Made by a program: the position numbers and the translations under genes
The notes under the pieces: model-generated
Told to the model about the DNA's origin: nothing
The model's input: only the letters and a program-made list of their open reading frames with translations
Database searches by the model: none
Shown here: positions 31,529-40,111 of the stretch, piece by piece
How positions within the stretch are numbered: position 1 is the stretch's first letter
How the letters are laid out: each line of letters begins with the position of its first letter
NCBI GenBank assembly: GCA_052386455.1
Contig: JBQTKD010000035.1
Location: forward strand, 1 to 64,000
Reading direction: 5' to 3'
DNA: 64,000 nt
DNA from: JBQTKD01 sp052386455
GTDB lineage: Bacteria; Actinomycetota; Actinomycetes; Sporichthyales; Sporichthyaceae

Positions 31529-32305
31529 ATGGCCAGAGGCGTCAAGGCGCGCGCGATCGACCGCGCTTCTGCCATGCCGCTCTGGGCACAGGTCGAGGCC
31601 GACCTGCAGCGCCGGCTCGCCGCCGGAGCCTTCGAACTCGCCTTCCCCGGCGAGCACGATCTCGCCGAGCAGTACCAGGTGAGCAGGCACACGGTGCGCG
31701 AGGCGCTGCGCCGGATGCGCGCCGCCGGGATCGTGGAATCCGGGCGCGGGCGAACGTCCTCGCTCGGGACCCCGTCGATCGAGCAGTCCGTGGATGCGCT
31801 CTACTCGCTGTTCCGCTCGGTCGAGGAAACCGGGGTCGAGCAGCGCAGCGAGGTGCGCGAACTGACGGTGCGTCGCAACCCGGAGATCGCGGCCCTTCTC
31901 GGCCTGGAGGCGAGCGCGGACCTGGTCTATCTCGAACGGCTGCGACTGGCCGGCGGGGAACCGCTCGCGCTGGACCGCAGTTGGTTGCCGATGGCGCTCG
32001 GCGAGCCGCTGCTGGACGGCAGTTTCGAGCACGCCAGCCTGTACGGAGAACTCGCGCGACTGACCGGAGTGCGGTTGACCGGCGGGCGGGAGAGCATCTC
32101 GGCGGTCGCGGCAGACGCGGCGACGCGCCGCCTGCTGGGCATCAAGGCCGACGTCGCCGTGCTGGCCGTCCAGCGGATCGGCTGCCTCGACGACGCACCG
32201 GTCGAAGTGCGCGAGAGTCTGATCCGGGGGGATCGCTTCAGCCTCGTCGCGCAGTGGCCGGGAAGCGCGGGCTACCGCGTGGGCCTCGCCGGGCTCGGGG
32301 CCTGA
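31529..32305 (+). CDS. GntR-family regulator with UTRA domain, copy 1
   Basis: The 258-residue protein has an N-terminal winged helix of the GntR type (PLWAQVEADLQRRLAAGAFE, YQVSRHTVREALRRMRAAG, ESGRGRTS) and a C-terminal UTRA ligand domain (VYLERLRLAGGEPLALDRSWLP, RESLIRGDRFSLVAQW). It is divergent from the SulP gene across operator copy 3, which fits autoregulation and control of the sulfur genes. The effector is unknown; UTRA domains often bind small organic ligands. A close paralogue follows 71 bp downstream. Confidence 0.9.
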   Translation: MARGVKARAIDRASAMPLWAQVEADLQRRLAAGAFELAFPGEHDLAEQYQVSRHTVREALRRMRAAGIVESGRGRTSSLGTPSIEQSVDALYSLFRSVEETGVEQRSEVRELTVRRNPEIAALLGLEASADLVYLERLRLAGGEPLALDRSWLPMALGEPLLDGSFEHASLYGELARLTGVRLTGGRESISAVAADAATRRLLGIKADVAVLAVQRIGCLDDAPVEVRESLIRGDRFSLVAQWPGSAGYRVGLAGLGA

Positions 32306-32376
32306 CGGGGCCGATCCCGCCGTACTGGACTTAGTCGCTAGGATTTCAGCGATTTGGTCGGAGGGAAGGCGGGTCC

Positions 32377-33156
32377 ATGGCGCAGCAGGAGCCGCGTCGA
32401 CTCGTTCGCGCGCCCGGCCAACCGCTGTGGGCACAGCTGGAGGCCGACATCCGGCTGCGGCTGGCACGCGGCGAGTTCGCGCAGGGGTTCCCCAGCGAGT
32501 GGACCCTCGTCGGCGAATACGGCGTCAGCCGCCACACCGTGCGTCAGGCCCTGCGCCGGATTCGCGAGTCCGGCGTCGTCGAAACCAGCCAGGGCCGCGC
32601 CAGCGCCGTGGGCGGACCGGCCATCGCCCAGGCGTTGGGCGCCGTGGACTCCCTGTTCCGTGCGGTGGAGCGCACCGGCGTGGAACAACGCAGCACCGTG
32701 CGCGCACTGGAACTGCGCCGCGACGCGCACGCGGCGCGCGCGTTGGCGATACGGGCCAACGCGAACCTGGTGTTCGTCGAACGCCTTCGGTGGGCCGGGG
32801 ACGAGCCGCTGGCGCTGGACCGCAGCTGGTTCCCGCGCGACGTCGGCGAAGCACTGCTCGACGCCGATCTGGAACGCGCGAGCCTGTACACCGAACTGCT
32901 GCGCCGCTCTGGGGTCGAACTCACCGCCGGTACCGACGAGATCCGCGCCGTCGTCCCGGACACCGACGTCCGGCGGCTGTTGCGCATCCCGCGCGGCGTC
33001 GTGCTGCTCGCGGCGACCCGGCTCGGGCGGTGCGGCGAGCGTCCGGTTGAGCTGCGCGAGACCCTCATTCGCGCGGACCGGTACGCGTTCACCGCCCAGT
33101 GGCCCGGTGCTGCGGGCTACCGGCTCGGCGGGGCCGAACCGCTCCCTCGGGCCTGA
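32377..33156 (+). CDS. GntR-family regulator with UTRA domain, copy 2
   Basis: The 259-residue protein is a full-length paralogue of the preceding gene, sharing PLWAQ-EAD, VSRHTVR-ALRR-R-SG, PLALDRSW and RAD-ALL-type segments along its length. The ATG at 32377 follows GGAGGGAAGG. The ligand pocket region differs between the two proteins, so they may sense different molecules or form heterodimers. No clear copy of the 15-bp operator lies in front of it. Downstream, after 145 bp, comes the copper-like membrane cluster. Confidence 0.88.
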   Translation: MAQQEPRRLVRAPGQPLWAQLEADIRLRLARGEFAQGFPSEWTLVGEYGVSRHTVRQALRRIRESGVVETSQGRASAVGGPAIAQALGAVDSLFRAVERTGVEQRSTVRALELRRDAHAARALAIRANANLVFVERLRWAGDEPLALDRSWFPRDVGEALLDADLERASLYTELLRRSGVELTAGTDEIRAVVPDTDVRRLLRIPRGVVLLAATRLGRCGERPVELRETLIRADRYAFTAQWPGAAGYRLGGAEPLPRA

Positions 33157-33301
33157 CGGCGGCCCGCGCCCCGGATTGCCGCGCGGAAAGAATTCCGCAC
33201 GAAACCTGTCCACTCCGGCGCGAACCGCCGTCGAACGGTACGTACAGGATCCCCGCCTGTGCTGCGAACGGTCCCATTCGCACCCAGTGAGGTCATCGGC
33301 G

Positions 33302-34036
33302 ATGCCGAACGCCCAGGCTCAGGTTCCCGTGGAAGAAGCCGACGGGAGTCTGCTCGACGTGGCGTTCCTGCAGGTCCACGTGATCGCCGCGTCGGTGTGG
33401 CTGGTCCTCGCCGTCCTCGTGGCACTGGTGGCCGTTCCCGCGCTGCGCCGCATCCCCTCGGCCTTTGGCCTGCACGTCCTGCAGGTCCGGCGCAGCCATC
33501 TCGTCGGGGCGCTGTGGATCGCCTTCGGCGCCACGCTCGCCTCGGGTACCTACCTGCTCCTGTCCCACGCCATCTACGACCAGCCCGTGTCCGGCTCGGA
33601 CTGGTCGGACTTGGAGGCGAAGTCCTACGGCGTCCCGTACTACTACGCGCTCTACGCCAAGATCGCCATCTTCTTTGCGATGGGCGTGGCCACGGCGCTG
33701 CTCGCCCGCGAGGCCCAGCGCGCGGCGGTGGAGTCCGAGGCCGCGGGCGGGCCGGTCGATCTGGACCTGGAGGCGGACGAGGACGACGAATGGATCGTCG
33801 AACCCGGCGACGACCTGGACTTCGAACTTGCCGGCGCCGAGGGCGGGACGGCCCTGGCCACGCGTGCGCGGCGCCGGGCCGAGGCCGCCGGGCTGCCGGT
33901 GGCCGGGCTGTGGGGCGCAGTCGTGGTCCTCGCCGTGGGCCTGGGCGCCATCGGGCTGTGCGTGACCTTGATCAAGTACTTCAACGAACTGTCCAAGGCG
34001 GCCGTCGTCTACGAACAGCTGCGCGGCCGCGGCTAA
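33302..34036 (+). CDS. Four-helix membrane protein, paralogue of the 35-kb gene's C-terminus
   Basis: The 244-residue protein has helices at about 25-50 (HVIAASVWLVLAVLVALVAV), 65-85 (LVGALWIAFGATLASGTYLL), 115-135 (YYALYAKIAIFFAMGVATAL) and 205-230. A strongly acidic loop (DLDLEADEDDEWIVEPGDD) lies before the last. It shares the LQxHVxxASVWxVLA, LxVRRSxLxxxLWxxFG and YAKIxxFxxMxVA patterns with the C-terminal half of the 34955-36247 gene, so one arose by duplication. The layout recalls CopD-like membrane proteins, but family membership is not proven. It is the first gene of a tight four-gene operon. Confidence 0.65.
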   Translation: MPNAQAQVPVEEADGSLLDVAFLQVHVIAASVWLVLAVLVALVAVPALRRIPSAFGLHVLQVRRSHLVGALWIAFGATLASGTYLLLSHAIYDQPVSGSDWSDLEAKSYGVPYYYALYAKIAIFFAMGVATALLAREAQRAAVESEAAGGPVDLDLEADEDDEWIVEPGDDLDFELAGAEGGTALATRARRRAEAAGLPVAGLWGAVVVLAVGLGAIGLCVTLIKYFNELSKAAVVYEQLRGRG

Positions 34037-34053
34037 CCAGAGGTGAACCTCCT

Positions 34054-34953
34054 GTGATCAAGCGCAATCTGGCGGTGTCCGGCGGCCTCGCCGCGCTCCT
34101 GATCCTGGCCGGCTGCGGCGGCGGACACGGCGGCGACCACGCCGCTCCCGCCGGCGTCCAGGCCGCGGTGGACCACTCGAGCATGGCCGGCATGGACCAC
34201 TCGACGATGTCCGCCGCCGAGCACGCCGCCATGGCAGACGAGGGCGACGGGCGCAAGGCCGCGCTCGCCGGGTACTCGCTGACCAAGGTGGCCACGCCGA
34301 AGAAGGCGGGCAGGGCCGGCACGCTCGCGTTCACGATCGACGGGCCGAAGGGCACGCCCCACAAGGAGTTCGTGCTCGAACTGACCAAGCTCATGCACGT
34401 GTACGTCGTGCGCGACGACCTGACCGGCTTTCAGCACCTGCACCCGGAATTGGACGAAACCACCGGGCGGTGGACCGCGCCGCTGACCGTGGACGAGCCC
34501 GGGCCGTACCGGCTCGTCGCCGAGTTCGACGCTCTCGATCCCGACGGCAACCTCGACTCCCGGCGCCTCGGCACCGGTTTCGAGGTGCCGGGTACCTACG
34601 CCAAGAAGCCGTTCGCGCCCGTTGCGGGATCCGACGGCTTCGAGGTCGTCGTGGACGGAGCCCCCGCGGTGGGCCCCAACTCGCTGCAGCTGACCGTGCG
34701 TCAGAACGGTTCCGGAGTCGAGGTCCTGCAGCCGTACCTGGCGTCGTGGGCGCACATCACCGGGTTCCGCAACGGCGACCTGCGAGCCGTGCACGTCCAC
34801 CCCAACGACGCGCCGAAGGACGAGGTCCAACTCGGCGGGCCGACGCTGTCCATCGCGCCGACCTTCGCCAAGGCCGGGACCTACCGCCTGTTCGTGCAGT
34901 TCCAGACCGGCGGCGTCGTCCACCTGGTGCCCGTCGACCTCGTGGTCGCCTGA
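34054..34953 (+). CDS. Lipoprotein with His/Met-rich copper-type motif
   Basis: The 299-residue lipoprotein has lipobox LILAGC followed by a His/Met/Gly-rich stretch (GHGGDHAAP, then DHSSMAGMDHSTMSAAEH). This is the MDHSxM pattern common in periplasmic copper proteins. The rest is two beta-rich domains, with FQHLHPELDE and VHVHPND segments that supply further His. Copper binding or delivery is inferred from the motifs. The GTG at 34054 follows GAGGTGAA. The next gene starts 1 bp after its stop. Confidence 0.75.
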   Translation: MIKRNLAVSGGLAALLILAGCGGGHGGDHAAPAGVQAAVDHSSMAGMDHSTMSAAEHAAMADEGDGRKAALAGYSLTKVATPKKAGRAGTLAFTIDGPKGTPHKEFVLELTKLMHVYVVRDDLTGFQHLHPELDETTGRWTAPLTVDEPGPYRLVAEFDALDPDGNLDSRRLGTGFEVPGTYAKKPFAPVAGSDGFEVVVDGAPAVGPNSLQLTVRQNGSGVEVLQPYLASWAHITGFRNGDLRAVHVHPNDAPKDEVQLGGPTLSIAPTFAKAGTYRLFVQFQTGGVVHLVPVDLVVA

Positions 34954-34954
34954 C

Positions 34955-36247
34955 GTGGCACGCCGAGGGCAGCGCCTCGCGCTCGTCGCAGGGCTGAGCG
35001 CGACGCTGTTGATCCCGGCCGCGGCGGCGTCCGCCGAGCCGATCGCGCCGGCCGCTCCCAAGGACTCGTGCGCCGTGCCCGCCGGCACAACGCTGGCGCC
35101 GGGGGAGTCCGCGACGAACTCCACGCCCTACGACCCCGCCACGCTCGTGTTCGGGATCGAGCAGGCGAAGCTGAGTCACCAGAACTCCGAGAACCACATC
35201 ACCATGCAGATCTCGGTTCGCAACGCGGACGAACGACCGACCTGCGCGGCGTACGCGGTGTTCCTGACCTTCAACCGGCCCGGCGAAGAACCCGAGGAAG
35301 AGGCGACCGGCTGCCAGGACCAGCACTACAACGACCCCGAGACGCCGCAGGGGTCCTACCAGTGCACGGCGATCGTCAACGGTCCGGGCGAGTGGGAGTT
35401 CACCGGAACGGTCAACCAGCCCGGCGTGCAGACGCTGCTGAAGAACGTCAGCACCACGCTGGACTTCCCGAACGCCAAGGTGCTCACCGAGTTCCGCGGC
35501 CTGAAGTACGTCGTCGAAGGCAGCGTCTTCGAGGTCTTCCTGCTGCAGTCCCACGTTGTGCTGGCCAGCGTCTGGATGGTGCTGGCATTCGTCATGGCGT
35601 TCCTCGCCGTGCCCCGGCTGCGGCGCACGCTGTCCGTCATCGCCCTGCACACCCTCGAGGTCCGGCGCAGCTTCCTGAACAGCCTGCTGTGGGGCAGCTT
35701 CGGCGGGACGCTCGGCACGGGCCTGTACCTGCTCGCGTCCAAGGCCGCCTACGACGCGCCCTTCTCCACCAACCGGTTCTCGCCGTCCGCGTGGGGAAAG
35801 CTCGACCTGCTCCCGTACGCACAGAACTACTTCCTCGTCCTGTACGCGAAAATCCTGCTCTTCGGTCTGATGGCGGTCGCCTCGACGATCCTGATGCTCG
35901 AGGCCGGCAGGCGTGCTCAGCTCTCGGCCGACGCCGAGGGTCTGGAGTCCGAGGAGTACGACGACATGTGGGCCAAGGGCGTGCACTTCGACGAGGAGGG
36001 TCACGTCCTGCGCGACGACGACGTCGCGCTCGTGGACGGCGCGTCCGGGGGCGTCGCGGGCACGGCGGTGCAGAGCCGACGCCGCACCACCGGGCCGGTC
36101 GGCGTCGGGCAGCGCACGCTCGCCGTATGCGTGGTCGTGCTGGTGATCGGCGCCGGCGGGATCGGCGCCGCGGTCACCGGATTGAAGTACCTGCACGAAC
36201 TCGTCGAGACCGCCGCCGCGGCGGCGATCCTGAACTCGGGAGACTGA
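34955..36247 (+). CDS. Exported domain fused to a four-helix membrane domain
   Basis: The 430-residue protein has a Sec signal (QRLALVAGLSATLLIPAAAASA), an extracytoplasmic domain of about 150 residues with disulfide-ready cysteines (CAAYAVF, GCQDQHYNDPE, QCTAIV), then four transmembrane helices. The membrane part is paralogous to the 33302-34036 product. The acidic loop between helices 3 and 4 is present here too. The start is a GTG 1 bp after the previous stop, so expression is coupled. A partner role with the His/Met lipoprotein in metal handling is inferred. Confidence 0.65.
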   Translation: MARRGQRLALVAGLSATLLIPAAAASAEPIAPAAPKDSCAVPAGTTLAPGESATNSTPYDPATLVFGIEQAKLSHQNSENHITMQISVRNADERPTCAAYAVFLTFNRPGEEPEEEATGCQDQHYNDPETPQGSYQCTAIVNGPGEWEFTGTVNQPGVQTLLKNVSTTLDFPNAKVLTEFRGLKYVVEGSVFEVFLLQSHVVLASVWMVLAFVMAFLAVPRLRRTLSVIALHTLEVRRSFLNSLLWGSFGGTLGTGLYLLASKAAYDAPFSTNRFSPSAWGKLDLLPYAQNYFLVLYAKILLFGLMAVASTILMLEAGRRAQLSADAEGLESEEYDDMWAKGVHFDEEGHVLRDDDVALVDGASGGVAGTAVQSRRRTTGPVGVGQRTLAVCVVVLVIGAGGIGAAVTGLKYLHELVETAAAAAILNSGD

Positions 36248-36249
36248 CC

Positions 36250-36804
36250 ATGCGCGCCATCGCACCTCGTTCCGTGCTCTGCTTGGTCCTCGCGTTCGTC
36301 GCGGCCGCGCTGGGTCTCGGCGCCCAAACGGCCGCGGCCCACAGCGGCGGACGTGCCGTGGTGTTGGTCAAGGAGTTGTCGTTCGTGCCCGCCGGGGCGG
36401 CGTGGCAGGCCAACGTGACCCTGACCGACAACGACTCCGGCTCCCCGATCCAAGGGCCGAAGGTGACCGCCCTCGTCGGCAGCCCGGCCAAGGAGGTGAC
36501 CCTGAAGCAGGGCACGGCCCCGGGCCTGTACCAGGGAACGGTCGCGGCCAAGCCGGGCTCGATGACCTTCGCGCTCAAGGTCCGCGCCACCCCCGGCACC
36601 GAGCCCGTCATGCCCTTCGACAGCACGCCGTGGAACGTGCAGTTGGTGGCGGGCGAGACCGCGATCGTCGTCGGTGGGTCGGACGACGGCGGCGGCGTCA
36701 TGCCGATCGCGCTGAGCGTGGCCGGCGCGCTGCTGGGTGTGGGGCTGCTCTACGGCCTGTACTCGACCCGCCGCAAGACCGCGGTCCCGGCCCGCGCACG
36801 GTAG
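36250..36804 (+). CDS. Exported CopC/FixH-like protein with C-terminal helix
   Basis: The 184-residue protein has a Sec signal ending in AQTAAA, followed directly by HSGGRAVV. A mature N-terminal His after cleavage is how CopC-type proteins begin their copper site. A beta-sandwich domain of about 100 residues (AWQANVTLTDNDSGSPI, GLYQGTVAAKPGSMTFAL) and one C-terminal transmembrane helix (MPIALSVAGALLGVGLLYGLY) follow. The cleavage site and metal binding are inferred. It closes the operon, starting 2 bp after the previous stop. Confidence 0.65.
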   Translation: MRAIAPRSVLCLVLAFVAAALGLGAQTAAAHSGGRAVVLVKELSFVPAGAAWQANVTLTDNDSGSPIQGPKVTALVGSPAKEVTLKQGTAPGLYQGTVAAKPGSMTFALKVRATPGTEPVMPFDSTPWNVQLVAGETAIVVGGSDDGGGVMPIALSVAGALLGVGLLYGLYSTRRKTAVPARAR

Positions 36805-36813
36805 AACGGTGGG

Positions 36814-37437
36814 ATGAGCACCCCACCGCTGGCCGCGCACTGGGACGACGCGTACCGCTCGCGCGGCGAGGACGGCGTGAGTTGGTTCCGAACCGACGCG
36901 GCCGCCTCGCTGCGGGCCCTCGACCTACTGGGCGTCGGCGCCGACGCGTCGGTCGTCGACGTCGGCGGCGGCGCGTCGGTCCTCGTCGACGTGCTGCTCG
37001 ATCGCGGGCACCGGGACGTGACCGTGCTCGACCTGTCCGCCGTGGCGCTGGCCGCCGCTCGAGAACGGCTCGGAGCCGCCGGGGAGGGCGTGCAGTGGTT
37101 GACCGAGGACCTGCTCGCCTGGCGGCCGTCGCGCCACTGGGACGTGTGGCACGACCGGGCCGTTTTCCACTTCCTCGTCGAACCCGACGCGCGCCGCCGG
37201 TACGTCGAGGCACTGCGCGCCGCAACTACGCCCGGCGCCCGAGTGGTGCTGGCGACCTTCGCCCTCGACGGCCCGACCCAGTGTTCGGGGCTGGACGTCG
37301 CCCGCTACGACGCCGCCGGGCTGGCCGCGGAACTCGGCCCGGAGTTCGCGTTGACGGCCTCCTTCGCCGAGGAGCACGCCACCCCGTGGGGCAGCGCCCA
37401 GGCCTTCACGTGGGCGGGCTTCGCTCGGATCTGCTGA
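36814..37437 (+). CDS. Class I SAM-dependent methyltransferase
   Basis: The 207-residue protein has motif I VVDVGGGASVLVDVLLDRG, the acidic end of strand 2 in VTVLDLSAVAL, and a WLTEDLLAW segment. Small methyltransferases of this type act on metalloids, thiols or small metabolites; the substrate is not evident. It follows the copper-like operon by 9 bp and may be co-transcribed. The WHDRAVFHFLVEP segment is typical of this subgroup. Confidence 0.8.
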   Translation: MSTPPLAAHWDDAYRSRGEDGVSWFRTDAAASLRALDLLGVGADASVVDVGGGASVLVDVLLDRGHRDVTVLDLSAVALAAARERLGAAGEGVQWLTEDLLAWRPSRHWDVWHDRAVFHFLVEPDARRRYVEALRAATTPGARVVLATFALDGPTQCSGLDVARYDAAGLAAELGPEFALTASFAEEHATPWGSAQAFTWAGFARIC

Positions 37438-37495
37438 GTGGACGGACGCCTCCGCGAATCCGATCGAACGAACGCTGCACGTGCGAAACTGGGCC

Positions 37496-37705
37496 ATGAG
37501 CTCCGAGACCGACAGCGGCGGAATCCCGATGGCGCTCGCCCTCTACGACCTCGGCATCTCGATGTATCGCCAGCGCCTGCGCAACGATCGCCCCGAGCTT
37601 TCCGAGGCCGAGATCGACGCGGTCGTCGCCGAATGGCTCGAGCGGCGTCCCGGGGCCGAGTTCGGCGACATGGCCGACGGAGTCCTCTCCGATCGTCTCT
37701 CGTGA
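37496..37705 (+). CDS. Small acidic protein upstream of a nucleotidyltransferase remnant
   Basis: The 69-residue protein reads MALALYDLGISMYRQRLRND and then LSEAEIDAVVAEWLERRPG, a short helical acidic protein. Its stop overlaps the start of a damaged AbiEii-like nucleotidyltransferase gene. Small proteins of this type precede such nucleotidyltransferases and may act as antitoxins; this is inferred from position. It appears intact although its partner is broken. Confidence 0.6.
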   Translation: MSSETDSGGIPMALALYDLGISMYRQRLRNDRPELSEAEIDAVVAEWLERRPGAEFGDMADGVLSDRLS

Positions 37706-38180
37706 CGCCGCTCGAACCAACCCTTCGGCTCGGGATCGAGACGCTTCGGGATCTGGGCGCGGGCTTCGCTCTCGTCGGCGGACTGGCCGTGTCCTCCTGG
37801 GCCGAGCCCAGAACCACGCGCGACATCGACCTGGCCGTCGCCGTCGAGTCCGATTCGCATGCGGAGGAGTTGGCCTTCCACATGCGCTCGGTGGGGTACG
37901 AGATCGCGAGCGGACCATCACCCCCGGACTGCTCGGCCCGGTGGCCCGCCCCGGCCACCTCGTCGCCATGAAGTTGCTGGCCCGCAGCGCGGAACGGTTC
38001 CAGGACTCGATGGACCTGCAGGTTCTCCGTCCGGTCCTCGACGCGGACGACGTCGACCTGGCACGCGAGGGCGTCCGCCTCATCGCGGAACGGGGCTTCG
38101 CACGCGATCGGGATCTGCCGGCTCTTTTGGAGACCTACCTGGCGGGGCCGAGCCGTGGACCCAAAAACATGGCCGGGTGA
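37702..38180 (+). pseudogene. AbiEii-like nucleotidyltransferase, internal deletion and frameshift
   Basis: The first part reads FALVGGLAVSSWAEPRTTRDIDLAVAV, the GG-x9-13-D-x-D motif of nucleotidyltransferases, in frame from a GTG at 37702. After SVGYEIA (about 37905) the sequence jumps to TITPGLLGPVARPGHLVAMKLLARS in a different frame, which runs to the stop at 38180. Members of this family have several dozen more residues between these two blocks. A deletion of the middle with loss of frame is therefore likely, rather than a single sequencing error. Confidence 0.7.
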
Positions 38181-38245
38181 GCGCCGAACCCGAAGCCAGT
38201 GGGAGGTCCTCGTTTGGAGCCGATGACAGCCAGACTCGTTCCAAC

Positions 38246-38304
38246 AGAAACGGAAACAAACAAATAGAAACGGCGTTGACTACGCAACCAATCGGACCTA
38301 CCGT
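38246..38304 (+). promoter_or_regulatory. Operator and promoter of the fructose PTS operon
   Basis: AGAAACGG occurs at 38246-38253 and again at 38266-38273, 20 bp apart, with AAACAAACAAA between, the A-rich direct-repeat style used by DeoR-family sugar regulators. TTGACT (38276) and TACCGT (38299) with a 17-bp spacer follow. The regulator gene starts 34 bp beyond. Confidence 0.6.
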
Positions 38305-38337
38305 CGGTGATGTAGCCCGACGGCCCGAGGAGCAGCG

Positions 38338-39099
38338 ATGTACGCCGAAGAGCGCCACGAGCGGATCGTCGAGCGGGCGCGGGCGCAGGGCCGGGTCGAC
38401 GTCGCCGGCCTCGCCGAACTGTTCGCGGTCACCCCGGAGACCGTTCGCCGGGACCTGACCGCGCTGGAGCGCGCGGGTCGGCTGCGCCGCGTGCACGGGG
38501 GAGCGATCCTCGTCGAGGCCCTCGGGTTCGAGCCGGCGCTGGCGACCCGCGACTGCGCGCACACCGAGGAGAAGGAGCGCATCGCCAAGGCGGCGCTCGG
38601 CGAACTGCCCGTCGAGGGCGCGATCCTGCTCGACGCCGGCAGCACGACCGCACGCCTGGCCGAGATCCTCCCCGCGGACCGCGAACTGACCGTCGTCACC
38701 AACGCGCTGCCGATCGCCGCGACGCTGGCCAACCGCCCGAACCTCACCGTCCTCGTCCTCGGCGGGCGCGTCCGCGGCCGCACGATGGCCACCGTCGGGT
38801 CCTGGGCGGCGCGCCAACTCGCCGACACCTACGTCGACGTCGCGTTCATGGGCACCAACGGCATCAGCGTCGAACGCGGTCTGACCACCCCGGACCTCGC
38901 GGAGGCCGAAACCAAGCAGGCGCTGATGCGCGCCGCACGCCGGACCGTCGTGCTCGCCGACCACACCAAGGTCGGCGTCGACCACTTCGCCCGCTTCGGA
39001 AACCTCGACGACGTCGACGTTCTCGTCACCGACGCAGGTCTCGCGCCGGAGCTCGCGCTCGACCTCGACGCCGCCGGCCTGCGGGTGGTGCAGGCGTGA
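38338..39099 (+). CDS. fruR: DeoR-family fructose operon regulator
   Basis: The 253-residue protein has the DeoR helix-turn-helix (RIVERARAQGRVDVAGLAELFAVTPETVRRDL, then RRVHGGAI) and a C-terminal sugar-phosphate sensor domain (LLDAGSTTARLAE, VTNALPIA, GGRVRGRTMATVG, VAFMGTNGIS, VVLADHTKVG). In actinomycetes this regulator controls the fructose PTS genes and responds to fructose 1-phosphate. Its stop overlaps the fruK start, and the A-rich operators lie just upstream, so it is autoregulated by inference. Confidence 0.88.
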   Translation: MYAEERHERIVERARAQGRVDVAGLAELFAVTPETVRRDLTALERAGRLRRVHGGAILVEALGFEPALATRDCAHTEEKERIAKAALGELPVEGAILLDAGSTTARLAEILPADRELTVVTNALPIAATLANRPNLTVLVLGGRVRGRTMATVGSWAARQLADTYVDVAFMGTNGISVERGLTTPDLAEAETKQALMRAARRTVVLADHTKVGVDHFARFGNLDDVDVLVTDAGLAPELALDLDAAGLRVVQA

Positions 39100-40031
39100 T
39101 CGTCACCCTCACCCCCAACCCGAGCCTCGACCGCACCCTCGCGCTCGACGCCCTCGTCCGCGGCGCCGTCGCCCGCGTGCAGGCCGCGTCCGTCGAACCG
39201 GCCGGCAAGGGCGTCAACGTCGCCCGCGCGCTCGCCCTGCACGGCCACAAGACCCGCGCAGTCCTGCCCGTCGGCGGCGCCGACGGCGGCGAACTCGTCC
39301 GCCTGCTCGGCCCCACCGGCGTCGACGTCGCCGCCGTCGCCGTCGCGCAGCCGGTGCGCAGCAACGTCGCCCTCGTCGAACCCGACGGCACCACCACCAA
39401 GCTCAACGAGGCCGGCCCGGCGCTCGAACCGCGCGAGATCGACGCGCTGCTCGGCGCGCTGGCCGAGGCCGCCGCGGGCGCGGAGTGGGTCGTGCTGTGC
39501 GGAAGTCTCCCGCCTGGAGCGCCCGATTCGCTGTACGCACAGGCGATCGCGGCACTGCGCGGCACCGGCGTCCGGCTCGCGCTCGACACCTCCGGCCCGG
39601 CGCTGCGGCTCGGCGTCGCCGCCGGCCCGGCGCTCGTGAAGCCCAACCGCGACGAACTCGCCGAGGCCATCGGCCGCACCCTGGCCACCCTCGGCGACGC
39701 GCTCGACGCCGCGCAGACCCTGCGGGAGCGCGGCGCGGCGGCGGTCCTGGTTTCCCTCGGTGCCGACGGAGCCCTGCTCGTCGACGCCGACGGCGCACTG
39801 CACGGCGAAGCCACCGCGACGCCGGTGAGCACCGTCGGCGCCGGCGACGCAACGCTCGCCGGCTTCCTGTCCGCCGGCGGCACCGGGGCGCAGGCCCTCG
39901 CCACGGCCCTCGCCTGGGGCGCGGCCGCGGTCGCGCTCCCCGGGTCCCGCATGCCCGGCCCGGACGACCTCGTCCCGGCCGCCGTCACGATCCACGACCA
40001 CGTCGAGCGCGCCCGTCTCCTGCGCGACTGA
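39096..40031 (+). CDS. fruK: 1-Phosphofructokinase
   Basis: The 311-residue PfkB-family kinase opens with MIVTLTPNPSLDRTLAL, has the EPAGKGVNVARAL substrate-binding motif, the KPNRDEL segment and the VSTVGAGDATLAGF signature with the catalytic Asp. It converts fructose 1-phosphate from the PTS into fructose 1,6-bisphosphate. It starts at a GTG overlapping the regulator's stop. Confidence 0.93.
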   Translation: MIVTLTPNPSLDRTLALDALVRGAVARVQAASVEPAGKGVNVARALALHGHKTRAVLPVGGADGGELVRLLGPTGVDVAAVAVAQPVRSNVALVEPDGTTTKLNEAGPALEPREIDALLGALAEAAAGAEWVVLCGSLPPGAPDSLYAQAIAALRGTGVRLALDTSGPALRLGVAAGPALVKPNRDELAEAIGRTLATLGDALDAAQTLRERGAAAVLVSLGADGALLVDADGALHGEATATPVSTVGAGDATLAGFLSAGGTGAQALATALAWGAAAVALPGSRMPGPDDLVPAAVTIHDHVERARLLRD

Positions 40032-40111
40032 CGCTCCATCACTGAGCGAACAGGCACCGCCCGACTCGGCACCCCGGCCGAGACGGCCCCACGTCTGCGA
40101 GGTAGTCGGCA

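Noticed and set aside
32320..32345. Possible further copy of the sulfur operator before the second GntR gene
   Set aside because: Only part of the sequence matches and the TTGT/ACAA dyad is absent.
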